64,000 nt of DNA from G963664935 sp963664935 (GTDB taxonomy: Bacteria > Pseudomonadota > Gammaproteobacteria > Methylococcales > G963664935), in the NCBI GenBank assembly GCA_963664935.2, contig CAXXSE010000002.1, positions 520,492 to 584,491 on the forward strand, given 5' to 3'. A program made the position numbers and the translations under genes. The notes below the pieces were generated by a model. That model was not told the DNA's origin and made no database searches. It saw only the letters and a program-made list of their open reading frames with translations. Below, piece after piece: positions 1 through 8,651 of the stretch (position 1 is the first letter of the stretch; each line of letters opens with the position of its first letter).

Positions 1-1418
1 AGTATATTTCTCAGAGTTTAGAAAGCTTTCAAAGCGTTTTTTCCAGATCGAGTACTTGGTTGTTGTTCTGCGCCATTGTGATTGGATTTATGGGGGCAGG
101 AGAAATGATCGGCGTGACGTCGTTGTGTCGTTTCTGGCTATTAGATGAACTTGGTTATTACCGCTTGCTCCGTTTTTTTAGATCCAAAGCGTATGTCTAT
201 GGGGCGTTGCTCGATGCTTGGCAAGATTTTGTGAATCGCCAAGGAAAATCCGTTGAAGTAGCTGGACGAGCGATACTTCTGGGTGACCATACCGCGGTGA
301 TCAAAGATGGACGCAAGATGCCCGGCGTGGTATCGATGCACGAGTCATCGGAGACGCAAACGAAACCCGGCTATTTTCGGGCCCAATGTTGGGGCAGCAT
401 TGGCATCTTGATCGGGTCGTTATCCGCTTGTTTTTGTTGTCCTTTGCAGCTTCAAATTCATCAGGGATGGGCTCATTTAGGGTTGAACGACGAGCGCGAT
501 AATCCATGTCGGATCAAGCTCACCGACCGCTTGGTGGCCATGGCGATTCATTTTGCGGTGACGAATCACTGTCTGTGTTATTTGGTGTTGGATGCCTTTT
601 TTTCAACCGGGGGCGTATTTCGAGCTTGCCACTATTATTCAATCCAGCATCAGGCGCGGTGGGTTGAGGTGCTGGTCAAAGCCAAGAATAGCTATGTGGG
701 TTATTTCCCCGCGCCACCGAAACCCGCCTCTCGACCCGGACCTCAGCCGCTCTATGGCGAGAAAGTGTGTTTAAGAGAATGCTTCGACCACCTTCATTTG
801 TTTGAGACGGTGACCTGTCAAGTCTACGGTAAAACCGAATCCATCCGGGTTATGACGCTTACACTGTTATGGCGGCCCATCGCTGATCAGGTGTTATTTA
901 TTCTCGCCGTCACCTCAAAAGGCCCAATGGTTCTAATGAGTTCCGATTTAACGCTGTCAGCCATTGATGCCGTTGAACTGTATTGTGCTAGAACCCGCAT
1001 TGAAATCATGTTCGCGATGTTAAAGCATGTGATCGGCGCCTTTAAATTTCGTTTTTGGACTAAAAAATTGCCAAAACATTCTAGACGCCCCTTTTCCAAT
1101 CGTCTTCTCAAAGCCCCACAGCCCCAGGATATTCATACCGTTCAAGCGTGCTGGCGAGCCTATGAAATCTTCGTGCTCTGTGCCTCCATTGCCTTGGGGT
1201 TAATGCAATTGATTGCGCTCCAGTATCAAGATACGATTTGGTCTGAGCACTCGCTTTATCTTCGCACTCAATCGCGTGATTTGCCATCGGAGAAAACCGT
1301 CAAGCAAATTTTAGCGCCATTGTTCCTCAAACAATTCTTTCGACTTGAGGAAAATGGCATGATTCAACAGATCCGTGCCCGCTTGATGGCTGTTTCCGAT
1401 GAAATAGATGACGATTAA
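1..1418 (+). CDS. DDE transposase of the duplicated IS (IS4-superfamily-like), 5' end missing
   Basis: The reading frame is open from the window edge to a stop at 1416-1418. In the other copy the frame begins at 53076, which would lie 24 bases before this window; the whole protein would be about 480 residues. Candidate DDE positions are the Asp in LLGDHTAVIKDGR, the Asp in LVLDAFF and the Glu in RTRIEIMFAMLKH, the last resembling the R-x-x-I-E-x-x-F pattern of IS4-type enzymes. The family call rests on this pattern only. The TTG at 60 is not the real start because the frame continues upstream without a stop. It would catalyse cut-and-paste transposition of this IS. Confidence 0.85.
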   Translation, partial: YISQSLESFQSVFSRSSTWLLFCAIVIGFMGAGEMIGVTSLCRFWLLDELGYYRLLRFFRSKAYVYGALLDAWQDFVNRQGKSVEVAGRAILLGDHTAVIKDGRKMPGVVSMHESSETQTKPGYFRAQCWGSIGILIGSLSACFCCPLQLQIHQGWAHLGLNDERDNPCRIKLTDRLVAMAIHFAVTNHCLCYLVLDAFFSTGGVFRACHYYSIQHQARWVEVLVKAKNSYVGYFPAPPKPASRPGPQPLYGEKVCLRECFDHLHLFETVTCQVYGKTESIRVMTLTLLWRPIADQVLFILAVTSKGPMVLMSSDLTLSAIDAVELYCARTRIEIMFAMLKHVIGAFKFRFWTKKLPKHSRRPFSNRLLKAPQPQDIHTVQACWRAYEIFVLCASIALGLMQLIALQYQDTIWSEHSLYLRTQSRDLPSEKTVKQILAPLFLKQFFRLEENGMIQQIRARLMAVSDEIDDD

Positions 1419-1538
1419 ACTGAATGAGGCGTTCTATGCTCTAATTCTCTGCGATCTTCAAAATTTTTCATCAAACATACTACGATGGAGAGGGTAGTTT
1501 TGCCCCGCTTTTCTCGCTGTTAACTCACGACTGCCGAG
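1..1538 (+). mobile_element. Insertion sequence copy 1, left end outside the window
   Basis: Bases 1-1538 match 53101-54637 almost base for base, so the window opens inside a second copy of the same IS. The shared block ends in gactgccgag; after it the two loci diverge, which fixes the right end at 1538. In the other copy the full element is about 1.8 kb with imperfect 17-bp terminal inverted repeats. Two differences were found by eye: G at 255 here is T there, making a stop, and one G near 757 is missing there. This copy is therefore the intact one over the visible part. Both copies point the same way, about 53 kb apart, which allows homologous recombination between them. Confidence 0.9.
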
Positions 1539-1584
1539 AACTTAAACTAAGTGGGTTTTTGTCTTGACCCATGGGTCCACTTTA
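1539..1584 (+). repeat. 46-bp repeat, inverted copy at 27523-27568
   Basis: This stretch directly after the IS end is an exact reverse complement of 27523-27568. It contains the core gacccatgggtccacttta. A related palindrome lies at 16003-16029. The pattern suggests the terminal sequence of a separate transposable element of unknown family, into which IS copy 1 inserted. No transposase can be tied to it here. Confidence 0.75.
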
Positions 1585-1683
1585 CTAAATTAAAACCACG
1601 ACGATATAAAAAAAACAAAAAGGGGTCATCGTAATCCGGCCAAAGTCACATATTTCTCCTGGAGCGAATCCCACTAACAAGGG

Positions 1684-3207
1684 TTATTGAATACTATCAT
1701 TTGGATCCGAACCATTAACCTTTTGATCGCTGATGTTTGATTTAATTCCCACTACATTATCAGTAGTATCATCATCAACGGTATCATTCGTTTGAGTCGT
1801 GCTAGAGTTACTTGATGGGTTGCTAAACGCATTGTTCAACGATTGAACCAACTCCTTCGACTGTTCGAGGATCGCCAAGATTTTCTGGTGCACACGGTCA
1901 TTCCATCCTCTTGGGCGCGTGATGGGCAAAAAGATCCGCAGAGGCGTTGTATTTTGATCAAAAGCGAACTCAAGATTTTCGGCTAGATTGAGCTCTATCC
2001 GACGTTTTTGAAGTTTTTTCCGAATCCGCTTGGAAAAGAATTCGCTAATATAAAAGTGAAAAATCGTCATTATTACCGCGAATATACCTAATCCGACCTC
2101 CATAAATGGCGGCTGGATGAGCATCCCCAGGAAACCGGAATAAAACGCAAGAATCCCAACGCTTGCAATGAAAGTAACCGCCATCGCTACGTCTGATAAA
2201 TGAACAAACTTTTTCCACCGTTTGAGCGCATCCCAAACTTCGGGGATTGCAATTTTATCGATTTCGCGCGCGGTATTTTCCAACGCACTCAGAATTCGAT
2301 AAGCCCGTTCATTCCCAACGCTATCGATCCGCTCGTAGATATCCTTCAAATCAAAGTCCCGCTTCTTTTGAAACTGCTCGCGTATACTGTCATCTGTAAT
2401 CGGTATAGCGACTTCTTCCGAATAGATCATAAAAAACCGCCCCGCGGTTAACCCGTGTTCCGACAATGCCCGTTGCCAAGCCGACACAACGTGTTCTGGA
2501 TTGTCTTCCCGTGCGGTTGCGTCCATTTGATTCAGGATATACACAAACTTATTCGAATCGTGCCGCTTAATGGTGTCCGCCACCAAGTGTTTCAGCGTAT
2601 CTCGCATCGCACCCACTTCCGGGCGCCTGGCATCGAAAAAAATCAGAACCAAGTCGGATAAATCGATGATATGCTTAGCCACTCTCAAGGTAGCTGTTCG
2701 CTGAGAATCCGCATCAAATCCTGGTGAATCGATTAAAATTTTTCCTTTAAGGATATCGCTGGGGCAGGTTTTAAGTTGAAGATAGGCATTAATGCGCTGC
2801 CCCTCGCCTTTCGCAACATCTTCAATCCTCGTACTAATCTGGTAAAAAGGAAAACGAGGATCAGCGTCCAGAGCGGAACCGGGGAGAGTGACTATTTCCT
2901 TATCGTGGCTGAAATGTAGAACCGTAAATTTTTCGTCGACCGCCTGGCTGCCCGTGCGCTGTATCTTCAAGCCTAGATACTGGTTGATAAAGGTCGATTT
3001 CCCAGCGGAAAACGTACCTAGAACGGAAATCAGTGGCCACCAAGATATTCTCCATGCGGTCGATTCGTCCATTTCAATCAAATGCAGATCATACGCAATA
3101 TTATCTAAGTCATGAAAGGCCTTTGCCGCCTCTAGTAAAATAGGATTCTCATCGGCTAGATGTTTCTCCAAATTTTTAAGGTATTTACTGATTACTTTCT
3201 GTCTCAT
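1684..3207 (-). CDS. Dynamin-like GTPase with C-terminal membrane anchor
   Basis: This 507-residue protein has the GTPase signatures of the dynamin superfamily: P-loop GTFSAGKST at residues 64-72, G3 DSPGFD at 160-165 and G4 NQMD at 226-229. A hydrophobic pair of helices follows at about 342-395, then a basic stretch, then a Ser/Thr/Asp-rich disordered tail. Bacterial dynamin-like proteins of this build bind or remodel membranes in a GTP-dependent way; the target here is unknown. It stands alone, with the IS end on one side and a 600-base gap on the other, so context gives no help. The start ATG at 3207 gives a normal N-terminal helical region before the G domain. Confidence 0.8.
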   Translation of the reverse strand: MRQKVISKYLKNLEKHLADENPILLEAAKAFHDLDNIAYDLHLIEMDESTAWRISWWPLISVLGTFSAGKSTFINQYLGLKIQRTGSQAVDEKFTVLHFSHDKEIVTLPGSALDADPRFPFYQISTRIEDVAKGEGQRINAYLQLKTCPSDILKGKILIDSPGFDADSQRTATLRVAKHIIDLSDLVLIFFDARRPEVGAMRDTLKHLVADTIKRHDSNKFVYILNQMDATAREDNPEHVVSAWQRALSEHGLTAGRFFMIYSEEVAIPITDDSIREQFQKKRDFDLKDIYERIDSVGNERAYRILSALENTAREIDKIAIPEVWDALKRWKKFVHLSDVAMAVTFIASVGILAFYSGFLGMLIQPPFMEVGLGIFAVIMTIFHFYISEFFSKRIRKKLQKRRIELNLAENLEFAFDQNTTPLRIFLPITRPRGWNDRVHQKILAILEQSKELVQSLNNAFSNPSSNSSTTQTNDTVDDDTTDNVVGIKSNISDQKVNGSDPNDSIQ

Positions 3208-3639
3208 AACAATCCATTCACTCTTTTGAGTATTGAGTTAGCCGGCGCCGACTGAAATGCAAATGATACTTTTATGGAGAGATAATACATTAGATAAACA
3301 GGGTCATACAAATAAGGGCCTTCATTAATATGAAATGAGTTTGAAAGACAAACAGGCCTTCGAGTAAACGGACCAGTCTAAGCTTTTTTAGTCAGGAACT
3401 AAGCCCAAGTGGAACGCCTCGACGGGTACTCGCTTGATTTAGCCGAACAGCACCACGCCATGTAAGTACACCCCCTGGCCTGTAAAATATTGTCACCTTT
3501 GGACTATATCCGAACAAATCCGCGCTCAATTTCTTTACTAAAATTAACAAATAACCCAAGCGATCATGGCTAAGTCATTGAGTACACGAAGCATGTTTTG
3601 TTTGGCGCGAATTTAGCATTAGTTTGTTCCACAGTCTAA

Positions 3640-3778
3640 GTAACTATTCAGTACGATGCCGTCACTGTTCAGATTGCCCCTGAAATTCGTCAGTTCAAGG
3701 CGAAAGATGTGAGTTTACACCTGTAAATAATCATTTTTTAACGTAGAAATGGCGAATTTCAGAGAGCTAAATAGTTAC
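3640..3778. repeat. Small inverted-repeat element (MITE-like) in the 3208-3814 gap
   Basis: The 607-base gap between the GTPase gene and the next ORF holds no recognisable gene. Inside it, gtaactatt (3640-3648) and its exact reverse complement aatagttac (3770-3778) bound a 139-bp segment with no ORF. The string gtaactattcag recurs at 52871, inside the leader of IS copy 2. This could be the end of a transposable element or a miniature derivative, but a 9-bp arm is short and chance is possible. Confidence 0.4.
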
Positions 3779-3814
3779 CAGTTGAAAAACATGCCAATCA
3801 ATGAGGATTAAGTA

Positions 3815-4003
3815 ATGAAACAATACGTCAGTGACCAAGTGATGATATTCCGATCTCGTGACGAAAACGCTGAGTTGGAGCGGATTAATCGTCTTACCGG
3901 GCTTGATTTTAGCTCACTCCCAAATTCCTTAGTACTTGATAAAACAGACAGGCCTCAAGTACCTGATTTATCCCTTTTCAAATCCCAAGCATGCGGTAAC
4001 TGA
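3815..4003 (+). CDS. Small hypothetical protein, 62 residues
   Basis: The ORF has a purine-rich AATGAGGATTAAGT stretch just before its ATG, so translation is plausible. It has no signal peptide or membrane helix. The stretch RINRLTGLDFSSLPNSL faintly recalls the end of DNA/RNA non-specific endonucleases (ITGLDF-type ending), so it could be a remnant of a larger gene. That resemblance is from memory and weak. It lies between a possible miniature element and a convergent unknown gene. Confidence 0.4.
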   Translation: MKQYVSDQVMIFRSRDENAELERINRLTGLDFSSLPNSLVLDKTDRPQVPDLSLFKSQACGN

Positions 4004-4084
4004 GGTTACCTACGCTCTGACTCCGCTGATATCCAATTGATCCATTTTGGGTGGCCCAAACTAAACAACGCGAGGTTTTTTCTA

Positions 4085-4465
4085 TTACGCCTTTTTGATA
4101 GCAACGTTAGCGGAAGTGTGCTTGGCGGTTAGTTTTCGCTGAGCAAACAACTCATCTACCGTGTAATCGAAACCGCCTGTATCTGAATAAAGAAAAACGC
4201 TCATACGATTGATCACGCCACTCGCGGTAACTTTCACCAAATTCGACAATAGCACGTTATTTCGAGCAACAATCACCTCATCAACCACCAGCGCATGTAT
4301 ACCCTTCGCATCTTCGTACTTAAGAACGAGGCGCAAACGATTATTCAGCACTTCAGGAATGCGCAGCCACAAAGCTAGATTGTATCGCGACGTCCATATC
4401 ACTTTTTCAGAAACGCTAGGTTCCTGATAGGTTTCCGGGGGAACGATTGCAATACATTTTTCCAT
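4085..4465 (-). CDS. Hypothetical protein, 126 residues
   Basis: I do not recognise this protein. It is soluble by inspection, with alternating hydrophobic and charged residues typical of a beta-rich fold, for example LRLVLKYEDAKGIHALVVDEVIV. It ends in a Lys/Ala-rich tail. Its amino acid balance and length favour a real gene over a chance ORF. It is convergent with the 62-residue ORF and has no operon partner. Confidence 0.55.
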   Translation of the reverse strand: MEKCIAIVPPETYQEPSVSEKVIWTSRYNLALWLRIPEVLNNRLRLVLKYEDAKGIHALVVDEVIVARNNVLLSNLVKVTASGVINRMSVFLYSDTGGFDYTVDELFAQRKLTAKHTSANVAIKKA

Positions 4466-4776
4466 TTTAGCTACCTCAAATACATGCCTTAATTAAGATC
4501 TAGTCTATAAAAACTAATCTAACATGAAGCCATGTAAAAGAATGTGTCCTTCATCCCCAATAGGGTGAGTAGTGCACCACAAAAATTTAATTCTTTATCA
4601 ATAGTCAATCCGGTTTCCCAAATTTCAAAGTCATTCGATCACTTTCGCCGATGGCCAGATATTTACCCCGATCTTGATCTTTTAAACGCAAAGAGGGTGG
4701 GAGCGTCCACACCCTTTCGAATGGTTTTTCGTGTCTCTCGTATTTGCGTTTATTTATGATTTGCTAATATTTTAAA

Positions 4777-4905
4777 GGGGTCATGTCACTTTCTTCATAA
4801 TACTTTATAAGCTAAACTTTTCACATGCCGCATTGAATATTAAGATGCTCGCTCGCGAAATTAGTGGAGCGATAAACAGTATTATGAAGCAAGGAACTTG
4901 ACCCC
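4777..4905. repeat. 129-bp MITE-like element with 27-bp terminal inverted repeats
   Basis: The left arm at 4777-4803 starts ggggtcatgtcac and ends cataatac. The right arm at 4879-4905 is its reverse complement at 23 of 27 positions. The interior of about 75 bp has no ORF. The element occupies the 4466-5031 gap, where no gene is recognised. The outer GGGGTCA motif also starts the sequence that follows the G19 tract near 15952, so a family of short elements with this end may exist in the genome. Confidence 0.7.
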
Positions 4906-5031
4906 ATAATCTTCATCCAAAACAATTTATGATAACAGGTAACAAGATAACCAACGGAACCGGGCAACCGCGTGCATCATACCCGAAATATCTGTATGGA
5001 GTACAAACCCACGATACGTTAATATAACTGG

Positions 5032-5772
5032 ATGCCGGACAATCGAAATATTTTTATAACGGGAAACAGTAGTGGTATCGGCTACGGTCTTACCGAGGAA
5101 TACCTGGAATGCGGATGGGATGTATACGGTATCAGCCGCCGGGGTTGTATTGGCTTACAAGGATTGCTGCACGATATCCGTTGTAATCTAACTGAATTCG
5201 CAGCTATTGCACCGGCATTACAATCCCTTCTTGATGGGGTAGAACGACTCGATCTGGTGGTTTTAAACGCAGGGGTTTTGGGTGAAATCCGCGAGATGAA
5301 TCAAACCTCCATGAAAGAAATCAAGCAGGTTATGGATATCAACCTTTGGGCCAATAAGGTTGTCATGGACTGGTTGCATGCCAGCAAAATACAAATCCAT
5401 CAAATTGTTTTCATGTCTTCTGGCGCCGCGATCAACGGCAACAAGGGTTGGAGCGGTTATGCACTTTCCAAGGCCGCACTTAATATGATGGCGAAACTGT
5501 ATGTCCACGAGTTTCCCGACACTCATATTTCCGCTTTTGCGCCGGGACTTGTACATACGCGGATGTTGGACGACATCAATAACAACGTCGACACCACTGT
5601 TTTTCCCACAATCCAGGGTTTAAAGGATGCGATTGGTTCCCCATCCATGCCTGAACCACGTATCGCCGGTGGATTACTCGCCAATGCCTTCGAAAGGCTA
5701 TTGGATCACCCCAGCGGAAGTTTTCTTGATATCCGTACGATGCAAAACGTAGGAAGACATTATCAGCTTTAG
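5032..5772 (+). CDS. Short-chain dehydrogenase/reductase (SDR)
   Basis: This 246-residue protein is a classical SDR in size and motifs. It has the nucleotide-binding TGNSSGIG near residues 10-17, NAGV in the middle and the catalytic Tyr-Lys pair in YALSK, preceded by an SSG serine. These enzymes reduce or oxidise carbonyl/alcohol groups with NAD(P)H; the substrate cannot be read from sequence. The start ATG at 5032 places the glycine motif at the usual distance from the N-terminus. The gene is convergent with a small unknown ORF 10 bases downstream and is not in an obvious operon. Confidence 0.85.
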   Translation: MPDNRNIFITGNSSGIGYGLTEEYLECGWDVYGISRRGCIGLQGLLHDIRCNLTEFAAIAPALQSLLDGVERLDLVVLNAGVLGEIREMNQTSMKEIKQVMDINLWANKVVMDWLHASKIQIHQIVFMSSGAAINGNKGWSGYALSKAALNMMAKLYVHEFPDTHISAFAPGLVHTRMLDDINNNVDTTVFPTIQGLKDAIGSPSMPEPRIAGGLLANAFERLLDHPSGSFLDIRTMQNVGRHYQL

Positions 5773-5781
5773 GTGAACCTA

Positions 5782-6078
5782 TTATGCAGCTTTAACCGAG
5801 CTGACAACGGACCATGAGAGAAAATGGTGCTCGCTCCCACTCATATTACCCTCATGCCCTTGGGCCGCATCAAGCGCTTTAGCGCAATTGGCATCGATCT
5901 TTTCCCAAAACCACCGCTCGGTCGCGAATTTCTCGCCGATCGACAAATCGGAAAACTCAATCTCATCGCCCACGGCGTATTCGATATATTTCCGGAAAAT
6001 TGTATTCATTATTGACCTCATCAAATTCCAAATGTTTTCGTCAGCGAGTAGCTTGGGCTCGCTGTTTTCATGACCCAA
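5782..6078 (-). CDS. Hypothetical protein, up to 98 residues
   Basis: I do not recognise this ORF. It ends 10 bases from the SDR stop on the opposite strand. Internal methionines at residues 20 and 24 are alternative starts. The stretch EIEFSDLSIGEKFATERWFWEKID is rich in charged and aromatic residues and looks like a small helical protein. No membrane segment is visible. The 6079-6294 stretch upstream shows nothing recognisable. Confidence 0.45.
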   Translation of the reverse strand: MGHENSEPKLLADENIWNLMRSIMNTIFRKYIEYAVGDEIEFSDLSIGEKFATERWFWEKIDANCAKALDAAQGHEGNMSGSEHHFLSWSVVSSVKAA

Positions 6079-6294
6079 TCAAAAACCATGTCCGCTTTCG
6101 AAAAGGTCTTATAGCCAATAACTTATAATCTAAATTTTGGAAAATGCGGGTTAAGATTCTAACGCTCAGCCGGAATTGAGAACGAAAGCTCAAAACAGAG
6201 TTACGGTTGAAGAAAAAACTTGGGGAATGATTCAGAAATATTGAATCGAAAAAGGTTTAAATAGAATCCAGTGGCCAAATGCCAGCGAAATTCG

Positions 6295-7199
6295 TCACAC
6301 GATTTCTCGCGCCGATTCGAAAGCATCCCGAAAATCAAAATAGACCGGATCTCCAGTATCATGCAACCGTTGAAGAAGGTACTTTTGAAGTTTATATTTT
6401 ATATTGCCGATCGCAAGGGCGCCTATCCCAACCGCACCTGGAGCTTCGGTTGCATGAATTAATGCTTCGCCAACATGGGAACGCTTGATCCCCTCGATAC
6501 CCAACGGCGGGACGGCATTGACGTCACCGGCAACTTTCAGTCGTTTGGCATCGCCTAACACCGAGGCATTCAAAACTTCGACTCCCGCTTTAGCGGTGCA
6601 AAAAACGATGTCCGCGTTAGCCACTAATCGAGCTTTGTCGGCGTCCGAGCTGGCATAGGTAGCATGCATCGTTGCGCCACACAATTCATTGTATTTATTG
6701 GCACATTCAAGCGCTGTATCAATACTGAGATGATCGACAAGCGTGGTATCCACACCATGCAACGCCGCAATAACGCCTGTAGCTATACCAACCGGTCCGG
6801 TCCCTCCGAACACCACGGCTCGGCACCCCTCCAATACACTATCATGCTTCTCTTTAAGTTGCTTTTCAACAATGGCAACCAGCGCCGCCGCCGTCGTAAA
6901 TGCGCCACTTGGATCCGCCAACACGGAAACGATAAAAGGGGCACCATGGCGTTCCGTGTTTCGTCCAACATCCGCATCGCCAACTCCATATCCCGCCCAC
7001 CGACAAAAATTCCGGTCCGTTCGACACCGGAAGGGCTTCGGGAGAATATTGCATCCTGTACCAATCCGTTAACCTCTTCCAGTTTGACCCCTGAATATGG
7101 AATGACGACGTCGAAACCCGCGTCTACAGCCATGTTGATATCGAATGGGCTGGCATGGTGTATAGGGTCGAACATATGTAGTATGGTGCGGACTGCCAT
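6295..7199 (-). pseudogene. Second mtdB-like gene, frameshifted
   Basis: The N-terminal part, from ATG at 7199, reads ILHMFDPIHHASPFDINMA and RTGIFVGGRDMELAMRML, clearly parallel to the intact mtdB next door. The frame is lost after NAMVP near 6934-6941, where the + strand reads aaaagggg. The rest (ADPSGAFTTAA, GGTGPVG, DVNAVPPLGI, GIGALAIGNIKYKLQ) continues in a second frame to 6295. One missing base in this run restores the gene, so this is either a pseudogene or a sequencing error. The two copies are diverged, so the duplication is old or one copy was acquired. If functional, it would be a second MtdB with possibly different cofactor preference. Confidence 0.8.
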
Positions 7200-7269
7200 G
7201 GAATTTCCTATTTATCGCTGAATTGAGGGGCTATGTCTTAGATGATGACCATACAACAGCTAAAAACCA

Positions 7270-8175
7270 CTACGGATTTTTCACGTAATTCCTGGCTGTA
7301 TCAAATACATCTTCAAAATCCAAATAAACCGGTTGTTCGGATAAAAGCATCACTTCCAACAATCGGCGTTGGGTCTGGTATTTTACGTTTCCGATTGCCA
7401 ATGCTCCGACACCGACCGCACCGCTTTTTGACCCCTCAATCGGATTACCGTCATGATCCGGAGCCAAACCCGCGATTCCCGAAGGAGGAACCGCATTGAC
7501 ATCGGCCGCAACTTTAAGCTGAGGCGCCGATGCGACGAGTTCCGCACTCAGCATTTCGATTCCAGCGGCGGCGGTTGAAAAAACAATGTCCGTATTCTTC
7601 ATCAATTCCCCTTTATTCGCATCGGCTTCACCTTTTATATCGGTTTGGCCCGAACCGTATTCGGTATTCATCAATGCGGCAATCCGCTCGGCTTTCTCCT
7701 TTTGCCGCCCGATAATATAGACATTGGCCCCGGCTTTTGCCGACAAAAGAGCAGCCGCGGAACCCACCGGGCCGGTACCACCCAAGGCAAGAATCGTTTT
7801 TCCCTCCAAGGACGTGCCATGAACCTTCTCAAGCTGACGTTCTACAGCGGAGACCATACCCGCCGCGGTAGTGAACGCGCCACTGGGGTCGGCAAAAACA
7901 GACACCGCAAACGGCGGAAGCATCGCTTTTTTAGCGATACCCATCATATCCATCGCCATTTTCATATCACGCCCGCCGAGAAAGATTCCGGTGCGCTTCA
8001 CACCATTGGGACCTCGGGAAAAGATAGCGTCTTGGACGAGACCTTCGATCTCATCCACTTCTACATTAAGATAGGGAATCGCTGAAATCCAGCCTGCATC
8101 TAACGCCATGTTCACATCGAATGGACTGAGATTTTTTGCAGGTGTGAACATATGTAAAATATAGGGTTTACCCAT
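7270..8175 (-). CDS. mtdB: Methylene-tetrahydromethanopterin dehydrogenase MtdB
   Basis: This 301-residue protein carries the MtdB pattern: ILHMFTPAKNLSPFDVNMA at the N-terminus, RTGIFLGGRD, ADPSGAFTTAAG, a Rossmann GGTGPVGSAAA and DVNAVPPSGIAG, then GVGALAIGNVKYQTQ near the end. MtdB oxidises methylene-tetrahydromethanopterin with NAD(P)+ in the formaldehyde-oxidation route of methylotrophs, in the cytoplasm. Its residues fit MtdB better than the tetrahydrofolate-active MtdA. It is upstream of the broken paralogue on the same strand, 70 bases apart, probably co-transcribed. It is the strongest indicator of methylotrophy in the window. Confidence 0.92.
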   Translation of the reverse strand: MGKPYILHMFTPAKNLSPFDVNMALDAGWISAIPYLNVEVDEIEGLVQDAIFSRGPNGVKRTGIFLGGRDMKMAMDMMGIAKKAMLPPFAVSVFADPSGAFTTAAGMVSAVERQLEKVHGTSLEGKTILALGGTGPVGSAAALLSAKAGANVYIIGRQKEKAERIAALMNTEYGSGQTDIKGEADANKGELMKNTDIVFSTAAAGIEMLSAELVASAPQLKVAADVNAVPPSGIAGLAPDHDGNPIEGSKSGAVGVGALAIGNVKYQTQRRLLEVMLLSEQPVYLDFEDVFDTARNYVKNP

Positions 8176-8283
8176 GAATGAATCCTTATTGTGTAATTTG
8201 AAAAGAATTGGTTTTAACCGGTTAACTTGTTATCCAACCCATTTTACATGTAATTTCGTCGCAATTCCAAAAACGGGGAGTCC

Positions 8284-8634
8284 CTATACGTAGGATGCAC
8301 TCGCAACCGCAAAGTCGACTTCCCAAAGCTTTTCCAACTGGTAAAAATCCCGCGTTTGGCCCAACATTACGTGTACAATCACATCGCCTAAATCAACTAC
8401 AATCCACTCTCCGGTATTTTCTCCTTCGATACCTATCGGCTTAAGTCCATTCTTTTTGACTTCCTCCTCCACATGCCCGGAAAGCGATTTCAGGTGACGC
8501 GACGAAGTTCCCGTGACAACCACCATATAATCACAAATATTGGTTTTACCACGAACGTCGATAACATTAATATCTTCTCCTTTGATATCATCCAACTGTT
8601 CCAAAACGAGTGTTAACAATTTATCGGTAATCAT
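8284..8634 (-). CDS. rsfS: Ribosomal silencing factor RsfS
   Basis: This 116-residue protein has the RsfS/Iojap signatures: DIKGEDINVIDVRGKTNICDYMVV, TGTSSRHLKSL and GENTGEWIVVDLGDVIVHVM. RsfS binds ribosomal protein uL14 (L14) on the large subunit and blocks subunit joining in stationary phase or starvation. It lies 17 bases downstream of nadD on the same strand, the standard nadD-rsfS pairing of Gammaproteobacteria, so co-transcription with proA-nadD is likely. Length and start are typical of the family. Confidence 0.95.
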   Translation of the reverse strand: MITDKLLTLVLEQLDDIKGEDINVIDVRGKTNICDYMVVVTGTSSRHLKSLSGHVEEEVKKNGLKPIGIEGENTGEWIVVDLGDVIVHVMLGQTRDFYQLEKLWEVDFAVASASYV

Positions 8635-8651
8635 TCTTTAATTTTGTTGAA

